DNA of 64,000 bases from Coprinellus micaceus. Lineage: Eukaryota; Basidiomycota; Agaricomycetes; Agaricales; Psathyrellaceae. Shown here piece by piece: positions 58,551 through 64,000 of this stretch. Below the pieces are notes generated by a model that was given only the letters and a program-made list of their open reading frames with translations, did no database searches and was not told the origin of the DNA. The number at the start of each line of letters is the position of its first letter. Within the stretch, counting starts at the first letter, position 1. Both the position numbers and the translations under genes were made by a program. Location of the stretch: assembly GCA_951394405.1 (NCBI GenBank), contig OX596337.1, forward strand, positions 1,364,001 to 1,428,000, in the 5' to 3' direction.

Positions 58551-61500
58551 TTAGGTGATATTGAAGCGCTGGGAAGAAAAAGGGGCATTCAAAATGGGTA
58601 AATTGCGGCGCAGAGACATGGGGACATACCGGCTTGAGTGCCTTGATAAGGAGCCAGTCCTCCGTAGTGGCTTCGTGCCTGAAGTTGGTCTAGAGCGAGA
58701 TGAGGTCGATGATAAAAGTGAAGACGGGCGAAAACAAACCTTCAGGACATCGATACTCTGGCGAGAGATGTGACTGAGGATCTCGTCCTTGTCGTCGAAA
58801 TGGCGACCAAACATCTTCGCCGATTGGTACACTGCGTGCTCAATCTTGACGGCAACGCCACCTCCTGCTTGGGATTTCTTCACGACGTCCTGGGTCTTGT
58901 GATTGATTTCCAGGGACGAACTGGTGCCCCAACGGTCAGTTCGCGGACGAAAAGAGATATACAGGGCCTTACATTTTGCCGAGGTCGATAATCACCTTGG
59001 CGCCTGTCGTAGGATCGGTCTTTACAACCGCCAAAGGGGTTCCAACACGGAGGGTACCGTCGAGAATGTCCACACCGAGGATGATAGGATCACGCTTACA
59101 GAAAGCGGCGATGATTTTGAGTCTGCAAGGCCAGACAGCAGAGGGAGCCGCATCTTTACGCTTCGCCTCCAAGATCTCCTCGTTGTACGCCTTGAAGGAA
59201 TCGAAGAGGTGGTAAATGATATCGGCTGCACGTAATGGTGAGACCCCCAAATCAACGTGATAACTTGTCGGAGCCTTACCTTTGAAGAGTCGGATGCCCA
59301 TCTCTTCGGCCAACCTCTCGGCTTCCTTGTCCACAGGGACGTCGAAGCAAAGGATGCACGCGAGCTCTCTGGCTTTCTCCAACATCGTTCCAGCACGCAT
59401 GATATCTCGCTTGTACACTGGTCCAATATTGATACCAGAGACAGGGATCTTGCTGACTTTGAGGAACTCCAGGAGGGCTTCGAGGGAACCAAGAGTCGAA
59501 GACTGTACGCAGACACCACGGCCAGACTTGTCGAGGCTGTCTTGCAGGGAGGTAAGGTCAGACATGACCTCCTCCATGAGATCTTCCTCGTCATCGTCAG
59601 GCCCGACAACGAGGAGCCGAGAACCAGCAATAGCCTTCTCGAGGTCGGGGGCAGCAATCTTTACTCCCATAGCGGCCTTGATCTCTTTGTGGTGGACATA
59701 CGCCGACTGGAAGAGGGTTTGTTAGTATCAAAGGGCCTGAATCGGCAACGGGTACACACCTTGACACGGAGTTCACGAAGCGGTTGGGGCGTCAGCAGGG
59801 CACGGACTTGCGTGAGGATCGGCCCGTTCAACCCGCACACTACAATCTTGTCTCCCTCATGAAGGATACCGTTCGACAGGACAACATCGATAGTCGTTCC
59901 GAGGCCTTCGATGACCTTGACTTCAAGCACGGTACACTCGAGCTCGGAGAGATACATGAGACGGTCACTCATACGCTGCTGGGTAAGGTTGACGAGGAGC
60001 ATGATCATGTCGGGGATACCCTCTCCAGTGATGGCCGAAGTAGGGACAAAGGAGACATTGCGGCCCATGTTCTTGTTGTCATAGTAGAGGCAGGCATTCA
60101 ATCCCTCCTCCGCGAACGCAACGATGGTCTTGGCAACACGGTCCTCGAACTCACGCTGGACGTGACGAGACTGCTGGTCAAGAGAATCGCGGAAGGAGTT
60201 GTCGGGGATGGCTTTCCAGCCATAGATACGATCTATCTAAAGAGGCAGGATTCAGTTACCGTACGTGACGTCAAAATTGGTGACTATACCTTGTTCAAGG
60301 CGACAATGAAAGGTGTCTTCTTGTCCCTGAGGAGGCGAAGGGATTCCAGTGTCTGAGCCTCCAGTCCGTGCATGATATCGACGACGAGAATGGCGATATT
60401 ACACAACGATGATCCACGAGAACGCAAGTTGGTGAAGGACTCGTGTCCAGGAGTATCGATTACAAGCAATCCGGGGATCTTATACTCTTGATTGTTGTCC
60501 TTGTTCATCACGGCTGTCTTCGTCTTAATGGCCTCCACGGGGAAGTAGGTAGCACCAATTTGTTGCGTAATACCTCCAGCTTCGCCCTCTTGTACGTTGG
60601 TTTGACGAATCTAACAACCAGGAATAAGCTGAGGAACGCACGAACGACTATCAAGGAGACAAACCTTATCCAGGAGTTTGGTCTTGCCGGTGTCGACGTG
60701 CCCCAGAATACAGCAAATTGGGCTGCGAAGGTCGTCGGCACTGCGCGCAGCCAAAGCCTCTTCGTGAGCCTTTGCGCGACGAGCGGCAGCCTCTGCCTTC
60801 CTCTTGACCGCCTGCTGCTGGGTAACTGTGAGCTCATCGTCAGAAGAATCTGAGTCCGAGTCCGAGTCCAAGTCCGAGTCCGAATCCTCGTCGCTGTCGT
60901 CCGATCCCGACTCTGACTCTGATTCTGAAGATTCCACCTTCTTCGGTGCCTTGCTAGGCGCAGCCTGGGCCGGTGCAGCGGAGGCTTTGGTGGGGGGAGG
61001 GCCCGCGGCGCCCTTCTTGCCGGGAGGCTGGGCCGCTTTCTTGGGTGCCGCTGGAAGCGTGATAGGCGCGTAAGTATCGGCCAAGCGTGACTGTCAGCAT
61101 GGGTCCACCTACCCTTCTCTGCGGGCTTGGGCTTGTGTTCAGCCACTGCGGGAGCTGCTACCGATGCCTCATCATCACTCGATGCGTCCCAGTCTGACTT
61201 GACCTCCTTGGCTGGAGTAGCAGGCTTGCGTTCGGATTCCTCATCACTGCTGGCATCCCAGTCAGACTTGGCATCCTCGTCGCCCTTCTCCTCCTCCTTG
61301 ACGGACTCGGGTTGTGGCGTGGGCGTTGGTTCAGGTGATCGAGGTCGCGATTCGGGAGCAGGTGAGCCGACCGGTGAGGCCTCCTTGGCGTTGGGACCTT
61401 TCTTTTTGCGATTGCCGTAGACAACCTTCTTGCCAGCCGTCAGGGCGCTTCCTGAGCCTTGTTGCTGCAGACCCTCGATCTGTACACCGGAAGCCAACAG

Positions 61501-62851
61501 AGCCTGCTTTCGCAATTCAGCCATATGTCGCTCTTCCTTCTGCTTCTTCGTCAAGAGTTTTCCCTCCTTCTTCAACTGCTCGCGTTTGGCCTATAGCATT
61601 TAACAGGGACGTTGTTAGTCGATCCGGGTCTGAAAACGTTAACCTACCTTTTCTTTCTCTTTCTTCCGTTGCTTTTCTTCTTCCTTCTTCCTCTCTTCTT
61701 CCTCTAACCGTCGCTCCTCCTCCTCGATACGCCTCTGTTCTTCCTCAAGTTTTCGCCTTGCTTCTTCCTCCAGCCGCTTCTTCTCCTCCATCATGGCCTT
61801 CAAGGCACTGATTCCCTTGGGCGCCTTTTTCGACGGTGCAGCTGCAGGCGCCGGTTCATCTTCCTTCTTCGCCTTCTTCTTCTTCTTCTTCTTGGCGTCA
61901 GACTTTCCAGGTGCTGCTTCATCTCCGTCGTCTGCTTCATCGTCATTCGCAGCAACGGCGGCTGGGGCAGCTTCGGGTTCTAGCGCTTTCTCAGGCGCGG
62001 CCACTTTTTTGGCAGCAGCCTGTGCCTTCTTCTTTGCCTGATCAGATAGTTAGAACCTTTCTGGTATACGAATGTTGATAAAACAGTACCTTCTCCTTCT
62101 CCTTTTTCAACTTCTCTTTCTCCTTCTTGGAAAGGATTTTAGGGCCTGCATCGGCATCGGCATCGACATCTGCGTCGACATCGCCTTCGCCCTCGGGCGC
62201 GGGAGTCGATTCCCTAGGTGTGGGTGCGATAGATACATCTGAGCGTGAAGAGATGAACTGGATGTCACAAGAAGGGTAGTTGGTACTCACCCTTAGGCGT
62301 TTCGAGTTGGTCCTCTTCTGCAACCTTTCCTCCTTTCTTGCCCTTCTTTCCCTTCTTCTTGTCCTTTGCCGGGCCCCATTCCTCGTCAGCAAGCTCCTCG
62401 GCCGTCATCTGAACAGGACCCTTGTCGGCGGGGGCCGCATCGGCTTCCTCTTCATCGAGATCGGGAACAACATGTTTGTTCTTCTTCTTGTCCTTCTTCT
62501 TTCCTGACGCTGCCTTGAGTGTGGACTACAGGAAATTGGAGGAGAGATATGAATACGACAAAATCAGTGGGGTGTGCTAGCATACCATCAAACCGCCAAA
62601 GTCCTCCTCCTCCTCAGGCATGCCACTGTCTTCAGCGGCCAAGGTAGCAAAACCGGAGAACGCAGACTTATTAACCGACGCAGGGGTGTCTTCCTCCTCG
62701 GCTGGGGCTGCAGTGTTACCAGAGATGTCTTCTCCAGCATTGGTCCTGTAGATATCAGTCAATCTTCACATTACAGGGAGATGGGAGGTTCGGCGAACCA
62801 GAAGTCATCGTCGTTCTTCTTGCCCTTCTTGCCCTTGTTCTTTGGCGCCAT
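58551..62851 (-). CDS. FUN12: Translation initiation factor eIF5B
   Basis: Universal GTPase that promotes 60S subunit joining at the end of translation initiation, in the cytosol. Roughly 1,200 residues in about twelve exons. The N-terminus is long, disordered and charged: [17 protein letters not shown], Lys/Glu-rich coiled-coil stretches, two copies of a KSDWDASSD(D/E)E motif at about 61185-61275 and an acidic Ser/Asp run encoded at 60840-60940. The G domain has GHVDTGKT (G1), [12 protein letters not shown] (G2), DTPGHESF (G3) and NKID (G4, completed across an intron). C-terminal domains follow, with [38 protein letters not shown] and [15 protein letters not shown]. The last splice gives LKPRFNIT before the stop at 58551. 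The start at 62851 opens [10 protein letters not shown], as in relatives. Confidence 0.96.
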
Positions 62852-63024
62852 TTCGGTATATAGACTAGGCTACGATGATAGTAGAGTGCAAAAGACCGAA
62901 AACCAAGCCGCGATGACCAGCGACGAAGTCAAGGAACGGAGCCGGCAAATTGATTAGTTCCGGCATCGGTCGCGACTGACGGTGACAAAGATTTGGTCAC
63001 TCTCCCTTTACTACATCCATCACC
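62852..63024. promoter_or_regulatory. Compact divergent promoter eIF5B / ARL2
   Basis: Only 173 bp separate the start codons of two head-to-head housekeeping genes, so both promoters and leaders must overlap. No TATA box is obvious. A pyrimidine-rich tract lies before the ARL2 ATG. Confidence 0.6.
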
Positions 63025-63984
63025 ATGGGTCTACTATCTATTATACGCAAAAACAGGATGAAGGAGCGCGAGATGAGGATCCTTTTCCTGTAGGTTCCAG
63101 CGCTGGGACCTAATCTTCACGATTTGCGGCTTTTGATCCCCTGCGAACGATCAACAGTGGCTTGGACAACGCCGGAAAGACGACTATTCTCAAGAAGCTC
63201 AACAAGGAAGATATTAGCGGTATTAGCCCTACACTCGGATTCAACATCAAGACTTTCGTCCATGGAAAGTATGACGTCTCCTTACCCACTTGAAGGCCTG
63301 TAGCTAACGGTCGCACCCGTGACAGTTACACTTTGAACATATGTGGGCGCCTCTCCTAAGTCCGAGGAACGTCATTTACGGTATCCTCAGGGGATGTGGG
63401 AGGCCAGAGAACGCTTCGGCCATACTGGAGAAACTACTTTGAGCAGACGGATGCACTCGTGTGGGTCGTCGACTCAAGCGACCGCATGAGAATGCCGGAC
63501 TGCAAAGAGGAACTCCACAGTTTGTTGACAGAAGACGTGAGTCCTGGCCCCTTCTCCGTCAGTCGCGCGGGCTGATTGAGTTTCTCGACATATGGGTACC
63601 CACATCCGTTATCTCCTCGCACTTGTGAAGCGTCTTGCGGGCGCTTCTCTCCTGATCTTCGCTAACAAGCAGGACCTGCCTGGGTCAATGTCCGAGGGTC
63701 AGATTCGAGATGTGGGTGTCTATGGTCGACCCTGCTCCAAGACTTTGAGGCTTACTGAAAGTCCTTATAAACCCACCTTTCATTCCTCTTCCGTTCAGAT
63801 TCTTGACCTCTCCTCTATCAAGTCTCACAACTGGACCATCTGGCCTTGCAGTGCGGTTACTGGCGAAAACCTGGTCACAGGCCTGGACTGGGTCGTCAAT
63901 GATGCGGCCAATCGTATCTACTACAGCTCCTCATCCGCTCTCCCAGCTCGTGAGGCCAATCCAGCCCAAAGTTCTGTACACTAG
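63025..63984 (+). CDS. ADP-ribosylation factor-like GTPase ARL2 (Cin4 orthologue)
   Basis: Small GTPase that works with tubulin cofactors in microtubule biogenesis. Six exons, 63025-63089, 63158-63268, 63326-63342, 63391-63536, 63631-63711 and 63799-63984, give 201 residues in phase; exon 3 has only 17 nt. The start [20 protein letters not shown] matches ARL2. GTPase motifs are GLDNAGKTT (G1), [10 protein letters not shown] (G2), WDVGGQ (G3, assembled across intron 3), NKQD (G4) and CSAVTGENL (G5). The sequence [19 protein letters not shown] is also typical. It has about 15 more C-terminal residues ([17 protein letters not shown]) than animal ARL2. The coding region ends 16 bp before the window edge and looks complete. 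Confidence 0.95.
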
Positions 63985-64000
63985 GACGCTGGACACCCTC

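Noticed and set aside
60840..60940. Microsatellite-like Ser/Asp-coding repeat as an independent repeat element
   Set aside because: It is explained by the acidic Ser/Asp run that is normal in the eIF5B N-terminal region.

Overview
The window looks like nuclear chromosomal DNA of a filamentous basidiomycete, most likely an Agaricomycete. The genes are split by many introns of about 45-70 bases with GT..AG ends. They lie on both strands at roughly one per 3 kb. The recognisable products are eukaryotic, and several uncharacterised proteins have the composition common in mushroom-forming fungi. I could not assign a genus. No rRNA gene, tRNA gene, CRISPR array, intact transposon or virus was recognised.

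Layout. 0.4-7 kb: an Nramp divalent-metal transporter (minus) and two uncharacterised membrane-protein genes whose 5' ends overlap. 8-12 kb: a secreted ferritin-like (Rds1-type) protein and the RNA polymerase II elongation cofactor EAF. 12-17 kb: a 1,604-residue protein with a long disordered front and a C-terminal MDR/quinone-reductase-like domain. 17.5-26.6 kb: the tRNA wobble thiolase Ncs6/Ctu1, a prolyl oligopeptidase and the tRNA wobble adenosine deaminase Tad2. 26.6-32.7 kb is gene-poor, with repeat debris and a 59-bp tandem duplication. 32.8-36.1 kb: a small secreted protein converging on a cytochrome b5-acyl-CoA dehydrogenase fusion with a likely peroxisomal C-terminus. 36.4-41.6 kb: a Rad16-type SNF2/RING DNA repair helicase and a likely GPI-anchored protein. 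42.9-47 kb: the snoRNP core protein Nop58 and the mitochondrial peptidase Icp55, which contains a 7-nt exon. 47.4-53.9 kb: a class 3 (diacylglycerol) lipase and two membrane proteins. 56-64 kb: an APC-family amino acid permease, translation factor eIF5B and the small GTPase ARL2, the last two sharing a 173-bp divergent promoter.

Most genes are housekeeping and do not form one obvious pathway. Translation and RNA functions (Ctu1, Tad2, Nop58, eIF5B) are over-represented, but I see no operon-like or biosynthetic cluster. Several exon-intron models were checked for phase: Nramp, ferritin-like, EAF, Ctu1, Tad2, Nop58, ARL2 and the 334-residue membrane protein all give uninterrupted reading frames of whole codon number. 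Other models are approximate. The most unusual items are sequence-level: a 30-bp perfect palindrome inside a gene, a cluster of CGGGACACC motifs with a 19-bp inverted repeat in the gene-poor block, a 7-nt micro-exon, an AAGCGCCC motif scattered through intergenic DNA, and the oxidoreductase-like fusion protein. I found no convincing new system.
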